This document shows, piece by piece, positions 35,571-42,393 of a stretch of 64,000 bases of DNA (the first letter of the stretch is position 1; each line of letters begins with the position of its first letter). Both the position numbers and the translations under genes were made by a program. Below the pieces are notes generated by a model. It was not told the DNA's origin. It saw only the letters and a program-made list of their open reading frames with translations, and ran no database searches. The stretch is from G963665925 sp963665925 (lineage in GTDB: Bacteria; Bacillota; Clostridia; Peptostreptococcales; Acidaminobacteraceae), in NCBI GenBank assembly GCA_963665925.1, contig OY762511.1, positions 2,852,001-2,916,000 on the forward strand, read 5' to 3'.

Positions 35571-36989
35571 ATGAAGATAAAGATAGCCATGATGGCTTGT
35601 ATGATAGCAATTATTCTTTCATCCTGCACCGTTCAGGTTGAAGATTCATATAATAATGATAAACAGACAGTTGAAACACAAGTTACAGCAAATGATGGCA
35701 CAGATAACCAGGGTGAGGAAGCTGCGGTTGAAGAAAATGATCCTGGGGCACTTGCCGACTTCACAGAAATGCTCGATGACATGCAGAGTAAACGGGATTA
35801 CTACGCTGAACAGGTTAGGCAGCAGGGTGTGGATGACGTTCTTTACGAAATTGGTGCGCCTGTGACTGCGGCCAAACTTGAAACAATAGATGACAGCCGT
35901 GTTCGGTCAATTCTTGAAGAAATCATAAGTAAGGGCTATTGCATTGCGGACCAGGGCGAATACTTTACTGTAAACCTGGATTACGCCTATCTGATGGAAC
36001 AAAGCAGGAACCTTACAGGTGCCGTTCGTGATTACGTGGAACTCTATTATTACAATCAGCGTTTTCGAGAGCGCCTTGAAAGTTTGACAAATGTCAATAT
36101 GGATGAATATGCCGCAATGATCATCCGTGCAGAAAATCATTTTTCAAAATGGCCGGAATCTGCCTATAAGGGTGCGTTGAATACCCTGTACAAGGAAGAG
36201 CTTCTCTTCTATTTTTTAGGTGATGCCAATTATCAGGTTTTTGATTACAGTACCAATAAGCTTAAAGCGGAGAGTCTGGAGCTTATGAAAAAGCATATGA
36301 AGCTTTATGAAGGGTCTGAATTTTCAAGCCTGGGTGTGAAGTATCTTCTTGCCCTCGAAGGAAAGGATTATGCTTATCATCCGGAATATATTCAGATGAT
36401 TGACAACTTTAGACGTTTTGGTGTGGGTTCGGATTTGACACTAGTTGAAAACAAAATCATGGACGCCAAGCAGAGTATTTTCATCCCTGAGCTCAAGGGA
36501 CATGAGAACATGACCATTCAGGAGAGCATCAATACCCTGATCAGAAACGAGGTTGAAACTGTAAAGCGTGAAACCGGCTTTACAGATGATTCTGACGGTG
36601 TCTTCTATTTCAATACCTATATCTATTTTGCAAACAGCCAACTGCTCAGTCTGGAGTGCATAGGGTCGCATAACCAAAAGGACTGGACGCGGGACGCTTC
36701 GGTGTCAAAAACCTATACCTTTGATTTGCTGACTGGAGAGCCCCTGACGCTTGAGCGTCTAATGGGACAAAACACTGCAGAAGTCGATGCGTGGCTGCTT
36801 CCACTTGTGAATGCGGAGCTCCTGAAGTATTTCGGAGACGGTTCGGAAGTGGAGACTCTGGAAGATGCGGCATATGTTCTGCAGTCAGATGCGATTCAAA
36901 TAATTGGTAAAGATGCAACACATAGGGTATATATTCCTAAATGGGTGCTTTCTGAACATATTGACATCCGAAAGATATTCAGAGAATAA
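35571..36989 (+). CDS. Lipoprotein with C-terminal RsiV-like (DUF3298) domain
   Basis: A 472-residue protein starting at ATG 35571 behind TTGGAGG. MKIKIAMMACMIAIILSSC is a lipoprotein signal peptide with lipobox LSSC; an acidic linker follows. The central part is helical. The C-terminal about 150 residues (FYFNTYIYFANSQLLSLECIG, KTYTFDLLTGEPLTLERLM, then DATHRVYIPKWVLSEHIDI) follow the DUF3298/RsiV pattern seen in extracytoplasmic proteins. No sigma factor gene is next to it, so an anti-sigma role is unlikely; a surface-associated role is more plausible. It is 14 bp upstream of the DsrE gene. Confidence 0.7.
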   Translation: MKIKIAMMACMIAIILSSCTVQVEDSYNNDKQTVETQVTANDGTDNQGEEAAVEENDPGALADFTEMLDDMQSKRDYYAEQVRQQGVDDVLYEIGAPVTAAKLETIDDSRVRSILEEIISKGYCIADQGEYFTVNLDYAYLMEQSRNLTGAVRDYVELYYYNQRFRERLESLTNVNMDEYAAMIIRAENHFSKWPESAYKGALNTLYKEELLFYFLGDANYQVFDYSTNKLKAESLELMKKHMKLYEGSEFSSLGVKYLLALEGKDYAYHPEYIQMIDNFRRFGVGSDLTLVENKIMDAKQSIFIPELKGHENMTIQESINTLIRNEVETVKRETGFTDDSDGVFYFNTYIYFANSQLLSLECIGSHNQKDWTRDASVSKTYTFDLLTGEPLTLERLMGQNTAEVDAWLLPLVNAELLKYFGDGSEVETLEDAAYVLQSDAIQIIGKDATHRVYIPKWVLSEHIDIRKIFRE

Positions 36990-37003
36990 AGGAGGAGGCA
37001 GAT

Positions 37004-37348
37004 ATGCAGGGAGAGGACAAGCTCGTAATACTATGGACAAGCGGTGATCCGATAACAGCGGAAAAGATGGTGTTCATGTATGCGCTCAATGCTTTAAAGC
37101 ATGCATGGTGGAAGGAAGTGACCATACTCATATGGGGGGCTTCCACAGCACTCGTAAAAGACTCTGAGAAGGTTGGAGAAATGCTTGCGGGTCTGGTGGA
37201 ACACGGGGTGGATGTTTGTGCATGTAAAGCTTGTGCGGACAGTCTTGAGGCTACTGAGACCCTGGAGGCACTCGGAGTCAATGTGAAGTATACCGGTGAA
37301 ACCCTTACAGAGTACCTGAAACTGGACTATAAGATCCTAACCGTTTAG
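37004..37348 (+). CDS. DsrE/DsrF-like family protein
   Basis: A 114-residue protein with a strong AAGGAGGAGG leader. KLVILWTSGDPITAEKMVFMYALNALKHAWWKEVTILIWGASTALVKD, followed by HGVDVCACKACADSLEATETLEALGVNVKYTGETLTEYLK, matches the DsrE-like fold used in sulfur-relay proteins; its Cys residues (CACKAC) lie where relay cysteines occur. The sulfur or persulfide carrier role is inferred. A long hairpin terminator follows. Confidence 0.75.
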   Translation: MQGEDKLVILWTSGDPITAEKMVFMYALNALKHAWWKEVTILIWGASTALVKDSEKVGEMLAGLVEHGVDVCACKACADSLEATETLEALGVNVKYTGETLTEYLKLDYKILTV

Positions 37349-37467
37349 TAAATCAAATTCATTTTTGGTGTGCTCGTGAAGAACGGCTTGGTAAGAAGAC
37401 ATAAAATGAGATGACTCAGGACCTTGAGTGCCTGTGTGTTGGAACAAGTTTATAAGTACGCCAGTTC

Positions 37468-37526
37468 AAATGCTGAAGATACCTGCTCAAACCGAGTTTT
37501 GACAGGGTGTTTTTCAGCATTTTTTA
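37468..37526 (+). terminator. Long intrinsic terminator after the DsrE gene
   Basis: AAATGCTGAA (37468-37477) pairs with TTTCAGCATTT at its right end, with additional internal pairing of ACCTG/CAGGGT and CTCAAA/TTTTGA, followed by TTTTT. Confidence 0.75.
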
Positions 37527-37544
37527 TTGGTGAAATTACAGAGG

Positions 37545-37573
37545 TGTCCATTTGTGTACAAAAATGTCCATTT
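37545..37573. promoter_or_regulatory. Direct repeat TGTCCATTT, possible operator of the copper operon
   Basis: TGTCCATTT occurs at 37545-37553 and 37565-37573, 20 bp apart (about two helical turns), directly upstream of the -35 element at 37580. A binding site for a regulator is plausible, perhaps for the HTH protein encoded next (autoregulation). Confidence 0.4.
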
Positions 37574-37579
37574 TAAGTC

Positions 37580-37608
37580 TTGACTGTCTAGTTGTCTAGT
37601 GATACTAT
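37580..37608 (+). promoter_or_regulatory. Sigma-A-type promoter of the copper operon
   Basis: TTGACT (37580-37585) and TACTAT (37603-37608) are separated by 17 bp. The spacer itself contains the tandem repeat GTCTAGTTGTCTAGT, a candidate operator in repressing position. Confidence 0.65.
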
Positions 37609-37633
37609 TGACTTAAGAAGGGGAGCGATATGT

Positions 37634-38119
37634 ATGGAAGAAAAGTATTATAGTGTTGATGAAGCTGCCGATAAAATTGGGGTTCATCCCAAGACAATCA
37701 GGCGATATATATTTAGTGGAAAGCTTGAAGCTCTTAAAGTTGGAGGGCAATGGCGCGTTTATGAAGAGGCGATGGGTAAATTTATGAAGCAAGGAACGCA
37801 GTGTAACCACGGCTCAGATTCGAGTCAAGTCAGCAATGATGACTTTTGTGTTTTTATGGACTCAGATTTGTTTGAATCGGACGATGTTGTACAAATATGT
37901 ACAATAGTTGACTATTATGTTGAAGAGCGCCGAGAAGTCACACCCATGGTCAACGCGCTCATGGAAACGATGAATACCTTTGAAAATGACAAGAGTTCAT
38001 CGCGGTTCAATTATGTTTATGACCATGTTGAGAAGAAGGCAAGATTTGTATTCTGGGGCTGTCCGTCCATGATTGAAAAAATGGTGGGGGCCCTGAAGCC
38101 ATTCGAGTCATGCAAATAG
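37634..38119 (+). CDS. Excisionase-type helix-turn-helix DNA-binding protein, probable copper-operon regulator
   Basis: A 161-residue protein. The N-terminal about 65 residues are an HTH_17/excisionase-like MerR-type domain (YYSVDEAADKIGVHPKTIRRYIFSGKLEALKVGGQWRVYEEAMGKF). The C-terminal about 85 residues (FCVFMDSDLFESDDVVQICTIVDYYVEERREVTPMVNALMETMN, ending FVFWGCPSMIEKMVGALKPFESCK) have no recognised domain; their three Cys residues could bind metal, but this is not established. The gene is the first of the CopA operon, 24 bp ahead of copA, and is preceded by repeats resembling operators, so a metal-responsive regulator is likely. Confidence 0.7.
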   Translation: MEEKYYSVDEAADKIGVHPKTIRRYIFSGKLEALKVGGQWRVYEEAMGKFMKQGTQCNHGSDSSQVSNDDFCVFMDSDLFESDDVVQICTIVDYYVEERREVTPMVNALMETMNTFENDKSSSRFNYVYDHVEKKARFVFWGCPSMIEKMVGALKPFESCK

Positions 38120-38143
38120 GCTTGGTGCAGTAAGGAGAAGGTT

Positions 38144-40597
38144 ATGGGAATTCAAAAGACATATCGAGTTGATGGAATGACCTGCGCTGCCTGCTCAAGT
38201 GCTGTAGAACGCATTACAGGCAAGCTTGACGGCGTGGAGTCAGTCAGTGTCAACCTCGCTACTGGAAAAATGAATGTGGAGTTTGATGCTGAAATCGTAA
38301 CACAGGAAGTGATCTTCCAGAAAATTGAGAAGGCGGGCTATATGCCCAGTGAGGATGTAGAGCTCAAAGAGGTGGTCATTCCCGTGGAGGGCATGACATG
38401 AGCGTCCTGCAATTCGGCCGTGGAACGGTCGATAAAGAAACTGGACGGCATTGAATCGGTTGTCGTAAATGGTGTAACCAATAAGGCTATGGTCACATAC
38501 GATTCCAAAGTGCTCCGTGTATCACAAATCAAGCAGGCAATAAAAAAGGCGGGTTATACGCCGCTCGACATAGAAAAGAACACCTCTTCAAAAACTGTTG
38601 AAGAGACACAGGCGCAGGCAGATAAGACGTGGACACGCTTCAAGGTCGCAATCGGATTTGTCATTCCCCTGCTGTATATTGCCATGGGGCATATGCTTGG
38701 ACTGCCGATTCCTGAAATAATCAGGCCGGATGTGCATCCAATGAATTTCGCGCTGATTCAGCTTGTCCTGACAATTCCCATTATGATTGCTGGATCAAAG
38801 TTCTATACGATGGGCTTTAAGACTCTGTTTACGGGACATCCCAATATGGACTCCCTCATCGCTGTTGGAACCAGTGCGGCAGTTGCCTACGGACTTATTG
38901 CCATGTTTGAGATATCAATTGGAAACACGCATTGGGTCATGGATCTCTACTTTGAGACAGCGGGAACCATTATTGCGCTGATCATGCTGGGAAAATCACT
39001 TGAGTCACGCTCAAAGGGAAAAACCTCTGCCGCCATAGAGAAGCTCATGGGCATGCAGCCTAAAGAAGCGATTGTGCTCCATGGCGATGAAGAAATCCGT
39101 ATTCCAATCGAAGAGGTTGAACCTGGCGATGTCGTCCTTGTTAAACCGGGTGATAGATTGCCAGTTGATGGCGAGGTCATCGATGGCAGAAGTTCTGTTG
39201 ATGAATCCATGCTGACAGGTGAGAGTCTGCCGGTGGAAAAGAATATCGGTGACAGTGTTGCAGCGGCGACGGTTAACAAGAACGGTATGCTCAAGGTGAG
39301 AACTCTGGGTGTGGGTGAAGATACTGCACTGGCAAAAATTATTCATATGGTGGAACAGGCACAGGGCTCAAAGGCACCTATTGCACGTCTTGCAGATATT
39401 ATATCCGGGTATTTTGTTCCGACAGTCATTGTACTTGCTCTCATTGCAGCGGGTGCTTGGTGGTTGGCAACAAAGGATATCAGTTTTACGCTTAGAATTT
39501 TCATATCAGTACTTGTTATTGCCTGCCCTTGCGCACTTGGACTTGCGACACCAACAGCCATTATGGTTGGAACAGGCAAGGGGGCAGAAAACGGCGTGCT
39601 GATCAAGAGCGGTGTTGCACTTGAAACTGCGCATAAAATCAATGCGGTTGTATTTGACAAGACTGGGACCATAACGGAAGGCAAGCCGACCGTAACAGAT
39701 GTGTATTCGGTGTCTGATATGTCTGAAAGCGTTCTGCTTGGACTTTCGGCATCGGCTGAAAAAGCTTCAGAGCATCCTCTGGGAGAAGCGATTGTCGAAG
39801 CGGCTCACCAGAAAAATATCCAACTCCAAGCGGCCAGCGACTTTGAAGCTGTTCCGGGACATGGCATCAAAACGGTTGTAGGTGGAAGAGAAGTTGTCAT
39901 CGGTAATGAGAAAATGATGAAAGTCTATGCCCTTGATCAACATGAAATAGACCATGCACATGAACTGGCTTCACAGGGTAAAACGCCTATGTTTGTTGTG
40001 GTTGATGGCAGTTTTGCAGGCATTGTGGCTGTTGCTGACACTGTGAAAAGTTCCAGCAAGGCTGCTGTGCAAAGACTCCATGCTATGGGAATAAAGGTAG
40101 CCATGATTACGGGCGACCATAAGACCACAGCAGCAGCAATCGGCAAGGAGGTCGGCATTGATATGGTCATGTCTGAGGTGCTCCCTGAAGACAAGGCAAA
40201 TGAAGTCAGAAAGCTTCAGGAAGAAGGCATGCTTGTTGCAATGGTAGGGGACGGTATAAACGATGCGCCTGCCCTTGCCCAGTCCGATGTAGGAATTGCC
40301 ATTGGGTCCGGTACAGACGTTGCGATGGAAAGTGCTGATGTGGTTCTCATGAAAAGCGACATCGCGGACGTGGTGACTGCAATTGAACTCAGCAGAGCGA
40401 CCATAAGGAACATCAAGCAGAACCTATTCTGGGCATTCTTCTACAACTCGGCTGGAATTCCACTTGCTGCAGGTATCTTTTATGCACTTGGCGGACCGCT
40501 GATGAGTCCAATGTTCGCTGCGGCGGCCATGTCCTTCAGTTCTGTTTCTGTGGTAAGCAATGCGCTCAGATTGAGAAAATTCAAGCCGACCGCCTAA
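38144..40597 (+). CDS. copA: Copper-translocating P1B-type ATPase with in-frame TGA (probable selenocysteine 86)
   Basis: Reading through a TGA at 38399-38401 gives 817 residues, matching CopA proteins with two N-terminal HMA domains. HMA1 has GMTCAACS (residues 12-17); HMA2 has GMT-TGA-ASC, so the TGA replaces the first Cys of CxxC, giving Sec86. The following HMA2 sequence (NSAVERSIKKLDGIES) continues in frame, and the membrane ATPase is complete: SVDESMLTGESLP, the intramembrane ACPCALGLATP, DKTGTITEGKPT with the phosphorylation Asp, SEHPLGEAIVEAA (HP) and GDGINDAPAL. It exports Cu(I). A SECIS-like hairpin lies just downstream. A nonsense mutation is the alternative. Confidence 0.85.
38399..38432 (+). 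promoter_or_regulatory. Candidate bacterial SECIS element of copA
   Basis: Downstream of the TGA, TCGGCCG (38414-38420) pairs with CGGTCGA (38426-38432) around a UGGAA loop, with two Gs at loop positions 2-3. The first loop G is 21 nt beyond the TGA. This fits the published bacterial SECIS rules: 16-37 nt distance, apical loop 3-14 nt, G among the first loop bases. It lies within the coding sequence, as expected. Confidence 0.65.
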
Positions 40598-40637
40598 GGG
40601 GGGTGCCTAGAAGCAGAGCCCATTTTTGACTGTAGAT

Positions 40638-40655
40638 AACAGCCGCCAGGCTGTT
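40638..40655 (+). other. Perfect hairpin between copA and copZ
   Basis: AACAGCC and GGCTGTT flank a GCCA loop. The tail is A-rich without a T run, so it is not a normal terminator. A processing or mRNA stability element that sets the copA:copZ ratio is possible. Confidence 0.4.
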
Positions 40656-40695
40656 AAATAAAAAGAATATATTATCTATAAAAAAGGAGATTCTC

Positions 40696-40908
40696 ATGAA
40701 TAAGGTTATGATCATTGAAGGTATGTCTTGCAATCACTGCAAAATGCGTGTTGAAAACACGCTAAAGGAGCTTGAAGGTGTGACAGATGTTCAGGTAGAC
40801 CTTGAAAAAAAATCCGCTGAGCTGGTTCTGTCAGAAGATGTGACAGACGCGGTTCTGACTGAAGCGGTTGAAGACGCGGGATATGATGTCGTTGAAATTA
40901 AAGCATAG
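40696..40908 (+). CDS. copZ: Copper chaperone CopZ (HMA domain)
   Basis: A 70-residue single HMA domain: MIIEGMSCNHCKMRVENTLKELEGVTDVQVDLEKKSAELVLSE, with the Cu(I)-binding motif GMSCNHC intact (both Cys, no TGA). It should hand Cu(I) to CopA. AAAAAGGAG precedes the ATG. It belongs to the copA operon, with the CC/Se protein gene following 36 bp later. Confidence 0.92.
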   Translation: MNKVMIIEGMSCNHCKMRVENTLKELEGVTDVQVDLEKKSAELVLSEDVTDAVLTEAVEDAGYDVVEIKA

Positions 40909-40944
40909 CAAGTAAATCAATCTTTGGGGATTGGAGGCGGTAGT

Positions 40945-41241
40945 GTGAATGTAACTTTGGACAAGGGCGTAGTTGACTATTTGGATTCTAAAAATGTGGA
41001 TTCGTTGTCACTTCTGCTAAAAAGAAGCGGCGGTGGCTGATGCGGGTCTATCGAATATCCAGAAGTGGAGTTCGGGGCACCGGAGGTGCCTGATGGGTTC
41101 AATCAGTATGAAATCGGCGGTATAAAAGTCTATGTGCACAAGCGTGTCAAAGCTTTGAACAGCGGACTGAATTTCAAAATTAAAAAAATGCTGTTTGTAA
41201 AACAAATTGTCGTTGAAGGAATTCGTACATCGGGTTTCTAG
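40945..41241 (+). CDS. CC/Se-motif family selenoprotein with in-frame TGA (probable Sec32)
   Basis: Starting at a GTG after TTGGAGGCGG, the frame encodes 98 residues if the TGA at 41038-41040 is read through: MNVTLDKGVVDYLDSKNVDSL, then KRSGGG-Sec-CGSIEYPEVEFG, then a C-terminal half ending GIRTSGF before TAG. The Sec-Cys pair in a Gly-rich turn is what the small CC/Se-motif family, in which a Cys-Cys or Sec-Cys pair occupies this place, would show; the fold recalls HesB/IscA-like proteins. It is the last gene of the copper operon and likely binds metal or acts in thiol/selenol redox. Neither half alone has a clear start. Confidence 0.75.
41038..41074 (+). promoter_or_regulatory. Candidate bacterial SECIS element of the CC/Se protein
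   Basis: After the TGA, CGAA-ta-TCCA (41052-41061) pairs with TGGA-g-TTCG (41066-41074) around a GAAG loop. The loop begins with G 22 nt beyond the TGA, nearly the same distance as in copA. A second, larger hairpin GGCACC/GGTGCC with loop GGA is at 41076-41090 but is farther than the usual limit. Confidence 0.6.
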
Positions 41242-41248
41242 AAGCGGT

Positions 41249-41289
41249 ACACCCCTTGCCAGTAATGTGAATGTGGCAGGGGGTGTTTT
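41249..41289 (+). terminator. Intrinsic terminator of the copper operon
   Basis: ACACCCCTTGCCA (41249-41261) pairs with TGGCAGGGGGTGT (41274-41286), including one G-U pair, followed by TTT. Confidence 0.9.
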
Positions 41290-41384
41290 CTTGCGCTTGA
41301 AAATAGGGGGGAGACATGAGGCGACTGCGTAGTCGTGCTTGTCAGGGGTATAAATATAGAAGAGCGTTGAATGGAGGGGAAGAT

Positions 41385-41921
41385 ATGAAGGGGAGAATTC
41401 TTCTTAAAAAAGGTGACATAACAAAGCTGGATGTGGATGCGATTGTTAATGCTGCAAACAGAAAACTCATGGGTGGCGGTGGTGTGGACGGCGCAATACA
41501 CGCTGCGGGTGGCCCTCAAATCCTAGAGGCATGCAGGAGTCATGTCGATGCCTATGGGGAATGTCCTACCGGCGATGCTATTGTGACTACCGGAGGGCTT
41601 TTGCCTGTAAAATATGTTATCCATACCGTAGGACCCGTTTGGCAGGGGGGCAGATTCGGTGAGAGGACCATGCTTGAAAGCTGTTATGTGAAATCGCTTC
41701 AGATGGCACAAAGCAATGGGGTAAAGACACTTGCCTTTCCGAATATCAGTACGGGAATTTATGGATACCCTAAGGAAGAAGCGGCTGAAACGGCTATTGA
41801 TGCGGTTCTGAAGTTCATGGAAGGTCCACATGATTTAGAAAAAGTCATATTTATGTGCTTTAGTGATGACAACTATGACTTATACGAAAAAATACTAAAA
41901 GAGAAAAAAATCATTGATTAG
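41385..41921 (+). CDS. Macrodomain protein, O-acetyl-ADP-ribose deacetylase (YmdB) type
   Basis: A 178-residue protein starting at ATG 41385 after GGAGGGG. The macrodomain signature is complete: GDITKLDVDAIVNAANRKLMGGGGVDGAIHAAGG, then YVIHTVGPVWQGG and AFPNISTGIYGYPKEEAAETA. Such proteins remove ADP-ribose from proteins or hydrolyse O-acetyl-ADP-ribose. No partner gene that would add ADP-ribose was seen in the window. A 472-bp region without a clear gene follows. Confidence 0.92.
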   Translation: MKGRILLKKGDITKLDVDAIVNAANRKLMGGGGVDGAIHAAGGPQILEACRSHVDAYGECPTGDAIVTTGGLLPVKYVIHTVGPVWQGGRFGERTMLESCYVKSLQMAQSNGVKTLAFPNISTGIYGYPKEEAAETAIDAVLKFMEGPHDLEKVIFMCFSDDNYDLYEKILKEKKIID

Positions 41922-42393
41922 GCTTGTATTATGAGCCAAACGTATATATAATGTTAACGTAAAAATAATTTTAATGATGATATGGAGTATTTTATGATTG
42001 CTTAGTTTCTTAACCAATAATTGAATCGATGCACAAAACGGATTTAACCTTAATGTATAGGGAGCAACCCGTTTATTTGTCATGTGCATATCGAGGTCGG
42101 TTGAGAAACGCAAGAATAGTATCCATATCACATCCAAAATTGAAGTCCAAAAGACTGAAGTTCTGAGAATGTTGGGTATGCTTGCGCATACCCATTTTTT
42201 GCGTGAAAGACAAAGCAATGCGTGTGTGCGGTTGCATCGCGCTCCTGTGCTTGCACAAGAAGAGCGGTGCAAGGGCAGATTGCCCTGCGGGCTCCTATCT
42301 TTCACCAGATTTCTACTCAAACACATTTTCGTGTGATCTATATAACCGAGTTCGATGAAAAGCTCCCAATTGATTGCATATTGACAGGAGGAA
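41922..42393 (+). other. 472-bp region without a convincing gene
   Basis: Six-frame inspection shows only short open frames with no ribosome site or family signature. It holds a strong terminator-like hairpin at 42174-42193. Elsewhere ACAAAACGG (near 42034) and CCGTTTATTTGT (42069) form an imperfect stem, and GTGC-rich repeats (42230-42275) can fold. A leader RNA or a small RNA upstream of the mutS2-like gene is possible but not assignable. Confidence 0.4.
42174..42200 (+). terminator. Strong intrinsic terminator or attenuator upstream of the mutS2-like gene
   Basis: GGGTATGC pairs perfectly with GCATACCC around TTGC and is followed by ATTTTTT. No gene ends just before it, so it may end a small RNA or regulate the downstream gene by attenuation. 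Confidence 0.85.

Noticed and set aside
38399..38401. copA as a pseudogene with a nonsense mutation
   Set aside because: The codon replaces exactly a Cys, the frame is otherwise intact over 2.4 kb, a SECIS-like hairpin follows, and a neighbouring gene has the same arrangement. The possibility is kept only as an alternative.
41076..41090. GGCACC/GGTGCC hairpin as the SECIS of the CC/Se gene
   Set aside because: Its loop is about 42 nt from the TGA, beyond the usual 16-37 nt; the nearer hairpin fits better.
41922..42393. T-box or other known riboswitch in front of the mutS2-like gene
   Set aside because: No AGGGTGGNACCGCG block or known aptamer core was found.
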